From Nocardiopsis sp. CNR-923 (GTDB taxonomy: Bacteria; Actinomycetota; Actinomycetes; Streptosporangiales; Streptosporangiaceae), in the NCBI RefSeq assembly GCF_001942255.1, contig NZ_MKKC01000131.1, positions 62,001 through 126,000 on the forward strand: a stretch of 64,000 nt of DNA, in the 5' to 3' direction. Every line of letters begins with the position of its first letter. The first letter of the stretch is position 1. This document shows, piece after piece, positions 37,444 to 47,103 of this stretch. The notes below the pieces were generated by a model that was not told the origin of the DNA, did no database searches, and was given only the letters and a program-made list of their open reading frames with translations. The translations under genes were made by a program, and so were the position numbers.

Positions 37444-38814
37444 TCAGAACTCGGGACGCAGCGGCATGTGCGCGTCGGCGCCGTCCAGTCGGACACCGAG
37501 CACCTGGTGCAGCTGGACGACGTTGCGCTCGAAGCCGAGCACGCATCCGGCCATGTACAGACGCCAGACGCGGGCTGTGCCCTCACCGACCAGCGCGACG
37601 GCCTCGGCCCAGTTCCGATCCAGGTTGGCCCCCCAGTGGCGGAGGGTGAGCGCGTAGTGCTCGCGCAGGTTCTCCTGGTGGCGGATCTCGAACCCCGCGT
37701 CGTTCATCGCGGTCTGGATGACGCCCGGCCCCTCCAGTTCGCCGTCGGGGAACACGTACCGGTTGATGACACCCTTGGGGTCCAGGGCCTTGAGGTCGTT
37801 GCGCGGCCGGGTGATGCAGTGGTTGAGCAGCCTGCCGCCGGGGACGAGTTTGGCGTGCAGCGACGCGAAGTAGGCGTCCAGGTTGCGCGCGCCGACGTGC
37901 TCGGTCAGGCCGATCGAGCTGACCCGGTCGAAGCTGGCGTCGGGCACGTCCCGGTAGTCCATGTGCCGGACCTCGGCCAGCTCGGACAGGCCCTCCTGGG
38001 CGATCCGCTTGGCCGCCCAGTCGGCCTGCTCCTTGGACAGGGTGACCCCCAGCGCCTTGACGCCGTGCTCACGGGCGGCGTGCATGACCATGCCGCCCCA
38101 GCCGCAGCCGACGTCGAGCAGGCGCATGCCCCGCTCCAGTCCGAGCTTGCGGGACACCAGCTCGTACTTGCGGAATTGGGCGCTCTCCAGAGCGCCGTCG
38201 AAGCGGCCCACCCGCCGCCCTCCACCACCCTCGACGGAGGGCCTTCGGCCCGTGCCGTCCTCTCCTGCGGACGCCTCCGACGCGGTCACCCCTACCCGGT
38301 CGAGCGCGCCGTCCTCCTCGTCGAAGACGGCGCAGGTGTAGGTCATGGACGGGCCCAACACCAGTTCGTAGAAGTCGTTGGACACGTCGTAGTGGTGGTG
38401 GATGACCTCGGCGTCACGGCTCTTGGAGTGCCGCCAGCCCAGGCCCGCGAGTCTGCTCCGGCTCATCTCCTGCGGCGGTGGCGCCACGCGGTTGACGAAC
38501 TTGACCCAGCCGACCGACCGGACGATGGCGGCGAGGTCGCCGAACGACAGGTTGACCCCCTTGGCGAGGGCGAAGTCGGACATCCTCCGCAGGAGCGTGT
38601 ACATGTCGCCCTGGACGTCCAGATGACCGGAGACGTAGGCGCGGGTGAGGCCGACCGCGTTCGGCGACTGGGCCAGGTAGTTGACCGCGACCGGCGTGCG
38701 CACGTGAAGGGCGACGTCGGAGTCGGGAGCTCCCGCGGAGCTGCCGTCGTAGGCGGTGAAACGGATGGGCGCGTCGGGACCGACGACCCGCTCGAAGATC
38801 TCGGCAAGCCGCAT
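37444..38814 (-). CDS. bfaB: Cyclopropane-fatty-acid-synthase-like methyltransferase, 10-methyl fatty acid synthesis
   Basis: SAM-dependent methyltransferase acting on the double bond of unsaturated phospholipid acyl chains. About 456 residues. Motif I is LLDVGCGWGGMVMHAA; the CFA-family VIHHHYDVSNDFYELVLGPSMTYTCAVF and IGLTEHVGARNLDAYF are present. Next to it on the same strand is the FAD-dependent reductase-like gene: this pair is the known tmsB/tmsA (bfaB/bfaA) set that makes 10-methylstearate (tuberculostearate) in actinomycetes, via 10-methylene and then reduction. Unusual: after CAVFDEEDGA an insert of about 40 residues (ASEASAGEDGTGRRPSVEGG and flanks) separates it from FRKYELVSRKLGL. 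Symbol by homology and context. Confidence 0.85.
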   Translation of the reverse strand: MRLAEIFERVVGPDAPIRFTAYDGSSAGAPDSDVALHVRTPVAVNYLAQSPNAVGLTRAYVSGHLDVQGDMYTLLRRMSDFALAKGVNLSFGDLAAIVRSVGWVKFVNRVAPPPQEMSRSRLAGLGWRHSKSRDAEVIHHHYDVSNDFYELVLGPSMTYTCAVFDEEDGALDRVGVTASEASAGEDGTGRRPSVEGGGGRRVGRFDGALESAQFRKYELVSRKLGLERGMRLLDVGCGWGGMVMHAAREHGVKALGVTLSKEQADWAAKRIAQEGLSELAEVRHMDYRDVPDASFDRVSSIGLTEHVGARNLDAYFASLHAKLVPGGRLLNHCITRPRNDLKALDPKGVINRYVFPDGELEGPGVIQTAMNDAGFEIRHQENLREHYALTLRHWGANLDRNWAEAVALVGEGTARVWRLYMAGCVLGFERNVVQLHQVLGVRLDGADAHMPLRPEF

Positions 38815-38868
38815 GTTCTCGTCCTCCCTCTCCCGGACGCGACCAGGGGCCGCCCGGTGCGTGCGGTG

Positions 38869-40313
38869 TCAGCGGTTGCGTACGCACTTGGCGTACAGGT
38901 CGAGCAGCCGTCCTCCGGGGTCGTAGGACTCCTTGAGACGGGAGTAGGCGGGGCCGTCGTAGAGGCGCCAGAACTCGTCCTCGGGGTAGAAGGAGTCCGA
39001 GTACAGCGACTTGTGGCCACCGAGCCGCGCGACCTCCTCCTCCACCAGCCGGTTGTGGTGGGCGCGGCGCTGGCGCGGCTTCATGTCGACCAGGCCCCAG
39101 AACCCGAAGTTCACGTAGAGGCGGTCGTTGTCGAGGGGGTAGAGCGGCCAGACGTGGTCGCCCTCGCCCGCTTCGGCCGGCCGGGGTTCGCGCAGCCGCA
39201 GGGGGCACATCCACACGGGGGTCATGCCGATCTCGGCGTGGAAGAACTCCAGGAACTCCGCGCCGCGCTCCACGCCCACCTCGACGTCCTGGATGAGCGG
39301 CTCCTGGGGGCGCCTGCCCCGGTAGTGGTTGAGCAGGCGGGAGAAGTCGGTGCGCCGGTCCCAGGCCACCAGCCTGCGGTAGACGTCGGAGCGCTTGAGG
39401 GAGCGCGGCCACAGCGGCCGGACGAGGGGGTGCTGGGCGCCGAAGGCGCGCGAGCACCAGAACCAGTCGGTGTCCCACCGCCACAGGTAGTCGTGGACGG
39501 TGAGGTAGTCGCCCGGGCCGTTGCCCGCGTGGCGTCGGATGGACAGGTAGTAGATGTCGGTGCCCGTGTAGTCGCTGGCCCAGGGCGCTGGTCGGTGAAG
39601 CGCGCCAGGGAGAGGTAGAGCTCGTGGGGGCCGAAGGCGACACCGTCCACGAAGTCGACGGGCTGGCCGTCGTGTTCGGCGTCGGCGCAGATCCGTGCGA
39701 GCGCGTCCATGGCCTCAGCCGCGTCGTGGAACCGCAGGTGGCGCAGGTGTACGTAGGGGGAGACGGGTTCCAGTTCGACGCGCAGGCGCAGACCGTAGCC
39801 GAGGGTTCCGTAGGAGTTGGGGAAGCCGTGGAACAGGTCGGCGTGCTCGTTGTCGCGGGTGGCGGTGACGACGTCGCCCGCGCCGGTGAGGATCTCCATC
39901 TCCTGGACCGACTCGTGCGGGAGTCCGTTGCGGAAGGAGGAGGACTCGATGCCGAGACCGGTCACGGCTCCGCCGAGGGTGATGGTGCGCAACTGCGGGA
40001 CGACCAGCGGCATCAGCCCGTGCGGAAGGGTCGCGGCGACGAGGTCCTCGTAGGTGGTCATCCCGCCGACGTCGGCCAGGCGTTCCACCGGGTCGATCGA
40101 GATGACGCCGGAGAAGGCCGACACGTCCAGCGGTGGGGAGGTGGCCGGTTCCCTGAAGCGGAAGAGGTTCGAGGTGGGTTTGGCCAGTCGTACGGGCGCG
40201 TCCGCGGGCAGTGCCCGGTACTCGCGACGCAGGCGCTGGACCGCCGCGATGTGCGCCGCCAGCCCCGACCGTTCTCCGCTGGCCCTGTCCGTCCCCTGCT
40301 GTCGAGTCGCCAT
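38869..40313 (-). pseudogene. bfaA: FAD-binding oxidoreductase, 10-methyl fatty acid synthesis, frameshifted
   Basis: DHCR24-like FAD-linked (PCMH-type) flavoprotein that reduces the 10-methylene lipid to the 10-methyl form. Starts at ATG 40313 with GGAAGCGGG upstream. The FAD domain is well preserved: ADVGGMTTYEDLVAATLPHG, PQLRTITLGGAVTGLGIESS, LTGAGDVVTATRDNE. It reads to YLSLARFTDQ, then at about 39587 one base (a G) seems missing; the other frame continues APWASDYTGTDIYYLSIRR and ends with DRRTDFSRLLNHYRGRRPQ ... YAKCVRNR. Both halves are intact and in family order, so a sequencing indel is likely. Operon partner of the methyltransferase (54 bp apart). Confidence 0.85.
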
Positions 40314-40534
40314 GTTCCCGCTTCCGGTCTCGGCGCGTGCCGCACGGTGTCGTCCGACCCGGTCCCGCACGAGCGGGGACGAGCCGATTCCCTCAGTTCT
40401 ACCCACGAGAAATGCCTCGGTGCCACCCCATTTCCGTCCGTGTCGCCGACGCAAGCCTGCGACCTGCGAGGAGTAAGCGGACCGTCCGGCTGTGGCGTGG
40501 GCCACGCTAGGGCGCCCGGCGCGACGGCCGCGGC

Positions 40535-40540
40535 TAGAAT
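40535..40540 (+). promoter_or_regulatory. Candidate -10 of the racemase gene
   Basis: TAGAAT ends eight nt before the GTG start at 40549. With no Shine-Dalgarno sequence, this suggests a leaderless mRNA. Confidence 0.5.
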
Positions 40541-40548
40541 CGGCTACC

Positions 40549-41340
40549 GTGCGCATCGCTCTCGTAGACTCGGGCATCGGGATGCTGTCCACTGCGGCCG
40601 CCCTGCACGCGGCCAGGCCGGACGCCCACCTTGTGCTGTCCATGGACCCCGACCACATGCCGTGGGGCGCTCGCACGCCCGCGCAGATCATCGGACGCGC
40701 GCTGGCGGGAGCGCGCGCGGCCCGCGAGACCGCGGGGGCGGACGGCCTGGACGCGGTGGTCGTGCCGTGCAACACCGCCTCGGTGCACGTGCTCCCCGAA
40801 CTGCGCGCCGAGTTCGAGCCGCACGTCCCGGTGATCGGGACGGTTCCGCCGATCAAGCCCGCGGTGGCAGCGGGGGGACCGATCGCCGTCTGGGCGACGA
40901 CCGCCACCACGCACAGCGCCTACCAGCGTCGGCTCATCGAGACCTTCGCCGACGACGTCGAGGTCACGCCGGTGGCCTGCGTGGGCCTGGCCGAGGCCGT
41001 GGAGTCGGCCGACCCGCGCCTGATCGAGGAGGCCGTGGCGTACGCCGCCGCACGCACCCCCGACGACGTGCGCGGCGTGGTCCTGGGCTGCACGCACTAC
41101 GACCTGGTGGACGAGCGCGTCACCGCGGCGCTGGCCCCGGCGGCCCGGACGTTCACCGCGGCCGGCGCGGTGGCCGCGCAGACCCTGCGCCGGATCGGCT
41201 GCGTCCCGCCCGGCGATCGACCGGGACGGGTGAGCGTCCTCGCCAGCGGGCGCCCCGCCCGGCTGCCCGCCCAGGCTCTGACCTACCCGGCGGGGCGGGC
41301 GCTGGCCACCGCCTCCCCGACCTCCGGAGCGGTCCGGTAG
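40549..41340 (+). CDS. Asp/Glu racemase family protein (glutamate racemase-like)
   Basis: About 263 residues. The two catalytic cysteines are in VVPCNTASVHV and VLGCTHYDLV, and the start RIALVDSGIGMLSTAAAL is the divergent form of the MurI N-terminus. Supplies or consumes D-glutamate for peptidoglycan if it is a true MurI; the rest is less similar than usual, so another racemase of the family is possible. Starts with GTG, no ribosome site, apparently leaderless. Its 3' end overlaps the convergent neighbour by 58 bp. Confidence 0.8.
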   Translation: MRIALVDSGIGMLSTAAALHAARPDAHLVLSMDPDHMPWGARTPAQIIGRALAGARAARETAGADGLDAVVVPCNTASVHVLPELRAEFEPHVPVIGTVPPIKPAVAAGGPIAVWATTATTHSAYQRRLIETFADDVEVTPVACVGLAEAVESADPRLIEEAVAYAAARTPDDVRGVVLGCTHYDLVDERVTAALAPAARTFTAAGAVAAQTLRRIGCVPPGDRPGRVSVLASGRPARLPAQALTYPAGRALATASPTSGAVR

Positions 41341-42821
41341 TCGTCCTCGTGCGGCACTCCCGCGGTGAGGGTGCGGACCAGGTCGCGCACCCCCGCCGTG
41401 TCGTTGTCGTGCATCAGCGTCTCCAGCAGTGACAGGGCCGCCCGCTGGTCGCCGGGACGCTCCCGGATATGGCGCCACTGCGGTTCGGTGGCCGCGTCGG
41501 AGAGCATGAGCGTGCGGCCCACCTGTCCGAGCGCCGACAGCAGCGGAGTGTCGTGCGGAACGGCCGCCAAGGCCGCGTTGACCTGTTCGGCCTGGCGTTC
41601 GGGGTCGACCTCCTCGGCGGGCTGGGCGCGCAGGTACTCCAGGATCCGGTCGGCTGGCGCCAGGGGCTGGACGGGGGTCATGGCCGTGACCATGGCACGG
41701 ACCTCGTCGAGGTCGCCGGTGATCTCCTCGGTGGCGCTCAGCTCGCCGATGAGGCGCTCGGCGCGCCGAGTCGAGCAGGTGGCCACCCAGCGCGCGCCCC
41801 GGCCCGCCGCCAACCGCGCGGCGGCCAGGGCCAGTTCGGCGCCCCTGCGCGGGGCCCCGACCCGCTCGAAGTAGCGCGACCAGGTGGTGACGCGCACGCC
41901 CAGCCGCCAGTCGTTGCGGACCGCGCCCTGGCAGACGAGGTTCTCCACGGCCTCCACCCAGGCTGGCCGCAGGCTCGGGTACGCCTCGGCCTCCTCAATG
42001 GTCGGCAGGGGCACGATGGCGTCGCGGGACGGGTACAGGCCAAGACGGGCCAGCCAGGACAGCAGCCGCGCGCGTTCGAAGCGGACCAGGCGGCGCAGGG
42101 AGACGCGGCGTCCGCCGTGGACGTCCGGCGCCAGCGCGATCTCGGCCTCCAGCCGGTCCAGCGCCTCCAGGGCGTCGGTGTGCTTGTCCTGGTGGCGGAG
42201 CGCACGAACCAGCGTGAACACGCCCTCCGCACCGAGCAGGGCGGGGCCGGTGGCTGTGTGCTCGTAGCGACGCAGGTCCGCCTCGGCGCGGTCGGGCCTG
42301 CCCTCGTCGATGAACAGTTGGGCCCGGGCCAGGCAGAAGGCGGGCCAGGCGGGTGACTGCTCCCATCCGGCCAGACGCCGGGAGGACAGCAGTTCGCCGC
42401 GCTCGGCGGTGGTGCCGCCCGCGTCGACGTTGGCGTGACAGCGCACGAGCGTCTCCAGTGCGGAGACCGGGAGCGGTCCGTGCGCGCGCGGATCGGGCAC
42501 GCCCTCGGCCGCGGCCGCGGCCTGTTCCAGGGCACGCCGGCCCTCGGCGAGGGCGCCCACCCGTACCGCCAGGGGCCAGTGCGCGAGGTAGAGCAGGGTG
42601 GGCGGGCCGAGCACCCCCGGCACCTCGGCCCGGTCGCCGCCCGCTTCGAAGACCAGCCGACGGGCCGTGCGCAGGGCCGAGCGTGCGACGGCCTCCACCC
42701 GGACCGCCTCCCCCGACTCGCACAGCTGCGGCAGACTCGTGACCGCCTCGGCGAGGTCGACCTGACCGACCGACCGCAGGTGACGCGCGGTCTCCCCCGC
42801 CCATGACCACATCGGCATCAT
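41283..42821 (-). CDS. TPR-like helical protein, hypothetical
   Basis: About 512 residues, nearly all helical and rich in Ala, Arg and Glu, with repeated helix pairs such as LAHWPLAVRVGALAEGRRALEQAA and CLARAQLFIDEGRPDRAEADLRRYEHT, as in tetratricopeptide proteins. No catalytic domain. ATG at 42821 (a second at 42818) with GGGGGAG upstream. Function unknown; may be a protein-interaction scaffold. Confidence 0.7.
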   Translation of the reverse strand: MMPMWSWAGETARHLRSVGQVDLAEAVTSLPQLCESGEAVRVEAVARSALRTARRLVFEAGGDRAEVPGVLGPPTLLYLAHWPLAVRVGALAEGRRALEQAAAAAEGVPDPRAHGPLPVSALETLVRCHANVDAGGTTAERGELLSSRRLAGWEQSPAWPAFCLARAQLFIDEGRPDRAEADLRRYEHTATGPALLGAEGVFTLVRALRHQDKHTDALEALDRLEAEIALAPDVHGGRRVSLRRLVRFERARLLSWLARLGLYPSRDAIVPLPTIEEAEAYPSLRPAWVEAVENLVCQGAVRNDWRLGVRVTTWSRYFERVGAPRRGAELALAAARLAAGRGARWVATCSTRRAERLIGELSATEEITGDLDEVRAMVTAMTPVQPLAPADRILEYLRAQPAEEVDPERQAEQVNAALAAVPHDTPLLSALGQVGRTLMLSDAATEPQWRHIRERPGDQRAALSLLETLMHDNDTAGVRDLVRTLTAGVPHEDDYRTAPEVGEAVASARPAG

Positions 42822-43034
42822 GACTCCCCCTACCTCACGCCGTGCGAACAGAAAGTAGCAGCGCGGTGACACTCCTGTCCGGAGAACCCGTGAAACCGGT
42901 GCGCTCCCGCACCATCCGCGCCCGGCCGGATGTCGGTGGGCGGGACTAGAATCAGTCCGAGCCGCGATGTCCCGGGTACCGGCCGGGGCGCCGGGGCCGA
43001 TCCGGCCGATAGACACGTGAGGACATGAGCGCCG

Positions 43035-43381
43035 ATGGGATGGCGAGACCGCTTGGGCCTGAGCAGGGCCAACCGCACGAGCAAGGCCCGTTTCGACCGA
43101 ATCACCAAGGACGACGACATCAAGGCGCTGATCGAGTTCGCCAGGAGCCGGGTCGGAGTTGAGTTCTTCGTCGAACCCGTGACCTTCGCCACCCAGACCA
43201 CGGCCGTGGCTGTGGCCACCGACGGGGAGTGGACCCGCCGCCGGTGCGGTTCCCCCGACGTCATCCGCAAGGTGGCCGGGCGCCTGGCGGCCCCCGTCTA
43301 CGACGTCCAGATCGTCGGGTATCCGCAGCGGATGCGGGACTGGACGCCCGGAACAAACGCGGGCTGTCCCTGGACGAATGA
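43035..43381 (+). pseudogene. Conserved hypothetical protein, probable one-base frameshift near its end
   Basis: About 115 residues after correction. The start MGWRDRLGLSRANRTSKARFDRI and the middle (FFVEPVTFATQTTAVAVATDGEWTRRR, APVYDVQIVGYPQRMRDW) are of a compact alpha/beta type. After RMRDW the read frame becomes low complexity and runs to 43493. Restoring one A at about 43344 gives NARNKRGLSLDE and a stop at 43379-43381, a much more natural end. Family unknown. Confidence in the shift is moderate. Confidence 0.55.
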
Positions 43382-43536
43382 GATCGGACGCGAGGACCTT
43401 CCAGCCCGGGTCCGGTCGAAACCCCCGACTCGGTCATTTTGGGCATTGATGACGACACCTTGCCGCGACTTCCTCGCCGAACGGGTTCCCTAACGGGCCT
43501 CATCCATCGCATACTCGCCTGGGAGGGGGGACTCTG

Positions 43537-44061
43537 ATGAAGCAGGATCTCACTGCCCTGTGTTGTGAGTGCGGCATGATCCGCGGGGTGAGCGACTACC
43601 AGAGCGTGGGCGAGGCCCAGTCGGCCTACGGCGTGGCCCGCTGCGTCGTCTGGCGCAAGTGCCGTAAGTGCGGCTACCGCACCTACCACGCCTACCTGCG
43701 CGGTGACGAGGACCGCGACGAACTCGAAGACGCGCTCCGTCTGGACGGCGCCCTGGCCGCCGAGGCGCTGGACGAGGAGGTCGAGCAGCTGCGCCTGTGC
43801 GGGGTGGAGGTCGGCCACGCCCCCGTCCCGGCGATCTGGGACGGCCAGTCCGTGGGGATGGTGACGCAGCGGCTCACCGACCAGACCTACTCGATCGTGC
43901 TGGACCCCGAGGCCTCGGTGGTGTCCCGGCTCAAGCTCATCGACATGATGTGGAACGAACTCCTGGTCGGCGCGCACGACGACCGCTGGTACATCCAGGA
44001 GCCCGAGGACGACTCCCCCGGCTACGCGATCCGCCTCTTCGGTTTCCGGGACCGACGATAG
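43537..44061 (+). CDS. Zinc-ribbon-like hypothetical protein, 174 residues
   Basis: Paired cysteines at the start (LCCECGMIRG) and at CRKCGYRTYH suggest a bound zinc. The rest is helical, then an alpha/beta domain (SIVLDPEASVVSRLKLIDMMWNELLVGAHDDRWYI). Actinobacteria have a conserved family of this kind; I cannot give a secure name. GAGGGGG lies upstream of the ATG. Confidence 0.7.
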   Translation: MKQDLTALCCECGMIRGVSDYQSVGEAQSAYGVARCVVWRKCRKCGYRTYHAYLRGDEDRDELEDALRLDGALAAEALDEEVEQLRLCGVEVGHAPVPAIWDGQSVGMVTQRLTDQTYSIVLDPEASVVSRLKLIDMMWNELLVGAHDDRWYIQEPEDDSPGYAIRLFGFRDRR

Positions 44062-44307
44062 CCCTCGACTCCCGCGAACGTCTCAGCCCCGTACGTCACC
44101 CCCGCCGCCCTCCGCGCCCCACCAGCGACGGGTGAGTCCCACCCTCCGGTCGCCCCCGGCCCGCAAGAGCCCCCCACGGCCCCGTCTGCTGAGGCCGACC
44201 GCGCGGGTCCCCGTACGCGGGTGAACGGCCCCCGCCGGACACGTCGGCGAACGGTGCAGGACCCGCGAAGACCATCCGTCCCGGACCTCGCCGCCCCGAA
44301 CGCGCGG

Positions 44308-46389
44308 TCAACCCGCCGCAGAGACGGCCTCCGTCGTCGCGGACAGCCGTCGCAACGCCGACCTGGCCACGGCGGGGTCGGTCGTCCCCCAGTAGGGCGG
44401 CAACGACGCGCGCAGGAACCCCCCGTAGCGCGCCGTGGCCAGTCGCGGGTCGAGCACGGCGATGACGCCGCGGTCGTCGGTGGACCGAAGGAGGCGGCCC
44501 GTGCCCTGGGCGAGCAGCAGGGCGGCGTGGGTGGCGGCGACCGAGAGGAAGCCGTTGCCGCCGTGCGCGGCGACCGCACGCTGACGGGCCGAGGCCAGCG
44601 GGTCGTCCGGGCGGGGGAACGGGATCCGGTCGACGATCACCAGTTGCAGCGAGGCGCCGGGCACGTCGACGCCCTGCCACAGCGACAGGGTGCCGAACAG
44701 GCAGGCCCGCTCCTCCTCGGCGAACCGGCGTACGAGCTGGCCGGTGGAGTCCTCCCCCTGGCACAGGATCGGGTGCTCCAGGCGTCCGCGCAGCTCCTCC
44801 GCGGCCCTCTGGGCGGCTCGCATGGAGGAGAACAGGCCCAGCGCGCGGCCGTCGGCGGCCTCGATCAGCTCGGCGATCTCGTCCAGGTAGGCGTCGGCCA
44901 GACCGTCCCGGCCCGGCGGGGGCAGGTGGGTGGCCACGTAGAGGATGCCGCTGCGCGCGTGGTCGAAGGGCGAGCCGACGTCGAGCGCGCGCCAACGGGG
45001 CTCGCCCGCCGCGCGGTGCGGTCCGTCGTCGTCGGGATCGGGGGCCTGGTCGGTTGCTGGCTCGGTCTTCCCGGCCGCGGCGCGCTCGGCGGCCTCCTCG
45101 GTGACCTCGCGGCCCAGGCCCCACTGGCGGGCCAGTGCGGAGAAGGAGCCGCCGAGGGTGAGCGTGGCCGAGGTGAGCACGACCGTGGGGTCGCCGAAGA
45201 GCTTCTCGCGGAGCAGCCCGCCCACCGCGAGCGGAGCCACGTTGAGGGAGGGCGGCCGGGACGGGCTCCGGGTGAGCCAGACGACGTCGGTGCGGTCGCG
45301 CAGGGCGGGTTCGAAGGACTCCAGGACGCTCACGGCGGCGTCGTGGACCTCCCCGAGGGAGGCCAGGGCCAGCCGGCGGTCGGAGGCGGTGTCGGGGTCG
45401 AGTTCCCCGGGGGAGGGTCCGATGGCGCTGACACAGGCCGACGCGGCGTCGCGCACGGCGGCGACGGCGCCGGCGAGGCCGTCGTCGATGTGGTCGAGGC
45501 GGCCGTCGGGCGCGTCGGCGAGCATCAGCCCGAGGCCGTCGGCGCACTCGGCGAGGCGCTCGCCGATTCCGGGTTCGACGAGTCGTCCGGCGCGTTTGGC
45601 GGCGGTGCCGACTGCGCGCTCGGTGAGGCTCTCGGTGGCCACGGAGGTGGCGCGGTCGACCAGCTCGTGGGCCTCGTCGATCATGATCGTGTCGTGCTCG
45701 GGCAGGATGTGGCCGCCCTGGGTCATGTCGATGGCGAGCATGGCGTGGTTGGTGACCACGACGTCCACGCCCTGGGCGGCCTCGCGGGCGAACTCGGCGA
45801 AGCACTCCTGGCCGAACGCGCAGACCCGGGCTCCGACGCACTCGTTGCCGCCCACCGACACCTGGCGCCAGGCTAGGTCGCTGACGCCGGGGACGAGCTC
45901 GTCGCGGTCTCCGGTGACGGTGTCCTCGGCCCACTCGTGCACACGGGCGACCTGACGGCCGAGCGAGGAGAGCTGGCGGGGGTCGAAGAGTTCGGCGTCC
46001 TCGGCCTCGTCGTCGGCGGTGTTGAGGCGGTTGCGGCAGAGGTAGTTGCGACGCCCCTTGAGCACCGCGAACGTGGGCTCGCGCGGCAGTAGCGACGCCA
46101 GAGCGGCGGCCAGGCGTGGCAGGTCGCGGTCGATGAGCTGGTTCTGGAGTGCGATGGTGGCCGTGGAGACGACGACGGTGCTCTCCGTGGCCATCGCGTG
46201 TCTGACCGCGGGTACGAGGTAGGCCAGGGACTTGCCGGTGCCGGTTCCGGCCTGGACCACGAGGTGCTCGCGCCGGTCGACCGCCTCGGCGACGGCTCCG
46301 GCCATGGTCGACTGGCCCTCGCGGGGGGCGCCGCCCAGAGCGGCGACGGCCGCGTCGAGCAGAGTGGGGACGTCGGGAAGATCTGCCAC
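44308..46389 (-). CDS. dinG: ATP-dependent DNA helicase of the DinG/XPD family
   Basis: Superfamily 2 5'-3' helicase, about 693 residues, for DNA repair or R-loop removal. Walker A is VVQAGTGTGKSLAYLVP, the DEAH box is MIDEAHEL, and the C-terminal motifs GLFSSMRAAQRAAEEL, FGTLSLWQGVDVPG and QGTGRLLRS (motif VI) follow. Four cysteines that could hold the iron-sulfur cluster are in the right place (YLCRNRL, NECVGARVCAFGQECFAEFA). The GTG at 46389 has a TACTGT about six nt upstream and no ribosome site, so a leaderless message is possible. Confidence 0.92.
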   Translation of the reverse strand: MADLPDVPTLLDAAVAALGGAPREGQSTMAGAVAEAVDRREHLVVQAGTGTGKSLAYLVPAVRHAMATESTVVVSTATIALQNQLIDRDLPRLAAALASLLPREPTFAVLKGRRNYLCRNRLNTADDEAEDAELFDPRQLSSLGRQVARVHEWAEDTVTGDRDELVPGVSDLAWRQVSVGGNECVGARVCAFGQECFAEFAREAAQGVDVVVTNHAMLAIDMTQGGHILPEHDTIMIDEAHELVDRATSVATESLTERAVGTAAKRAGRLVEPGIGERLAECADGLGLMLADAPDGRLDHIDDGLAGAVAAVRDAASACVSAIGPSPGELDPDTASDRRLALASLGEVHDAAVSVLESFEPALRDRTDVVWLTRSPSRPPSLNVAPLAVGGLLREKLFGDPTVVLTSATLTLGGSFSALARQWGLGREVTEEAAERAAAGKTEPATDQAPDPDDDGPHRAAGEPRWRALDVGSPFDHARSGILYVATHLPPPGRDGLADAYLDEIAELIEAADGRALGLFSSMRAAQRAAEELRGRLEHPILCQGEDSTGQLVRRFAEEERACLFGTLSLWQGVDVPGASLQLVIVDRIPFPRPDDPLASARQRAVAAHGGNGFLSVAATHAALLLAQGTGRLLRSTDDRGVIAVLDPRLATARYGGFLRASLPPYWGTTDPAVARSALRRLSATTEAVSAAG

Positions 46390-46499
46390 GGATCGACAGT
46401 ACCGGGCGCGGGCGACGGCCGGAGCGTTGTCCACAGACCCCGGCGCGGAACGGGAGGAGATCCGGGCGACGCGGGGCCGGCGGAAGTCGCGGAACACGC

Positions 46500-46934
46500 T
46501 CAGCGCAGCCCGGCGAACAGGCGGCCGATCTCCGTCTCCGCGCTCAGCACGGTCGACAGGAGTTCGGACTCGATCCAGTCGCGCTCACCCGGCCGGGCCC
46601 TACGGGCGCGAGGCCCCAGGTCCTCGGCGATCGCGGTCAGAGCCGTGCGGATACGGCGGATCCGCGCCAGGTCCTCGGAGTGGGCGGGCTCACTCGGGGT
46701 GTGGTCGGCCAGGAGGGCGTAGCTCTCGGACAGGACCTCGTCGATCTTGTCGATCACCGCGACCCGGACCACCTGGCCCCACTCGGCCGCGGTGAACGGC
46801 TGGCCCGCGGGCCGGGGGACGTCCGCAGCGGTGGTCGCGGGCGCGGGCGCACAGCGGGGACAGGGGATGGACGCGACCGTCTCGGCGCGGCGGAGGAAGG
46901 AGGGGAGGGGGATCAGGTTCCACAGACTGCGCAT
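46500..46934 (-). CDS. Hypothetical helical protein, 144 residues
   Basis: Starts MRSLWNLIPLPSFLRRAET; the middle is VVRVAVIDKIDEVLSESYALL and the end is a long helix (ESELLSTVLSAETEIGRLFAGLR). Upstream in-frame starts to 47051 give an unlikely leader. No family recognised. Confidence 0.6.
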   Translation of the reverse strand: MRSLWNLIPLPSFLRRAETVASIPCPRCAPAPATTAADVPRPAGQPFTAAEWGQVVRVAVIDKIDEVLSESYALLADHTPSEPAHSEDLARIRRIRTALTAIAEDLGPRARRARPGERDWIESELLSTVLSAETEIGRLFAGLR

Positions 46935-47103
46935 AGCACCCCGAATGTGTTGAGTATGTGGATTTGTCTGTTTGGACGCCCGCGACGACGGCCCCGTTCC
47001 TCGATCAGCCGACCCCTCCGCCCCCGAGTCCAGGACAGTAACTGACCTCAAGGGGTCCTAGGGTCGGTCGAGCCGTAACCGCCACGACACGAAGGACGTC
47101 ACG

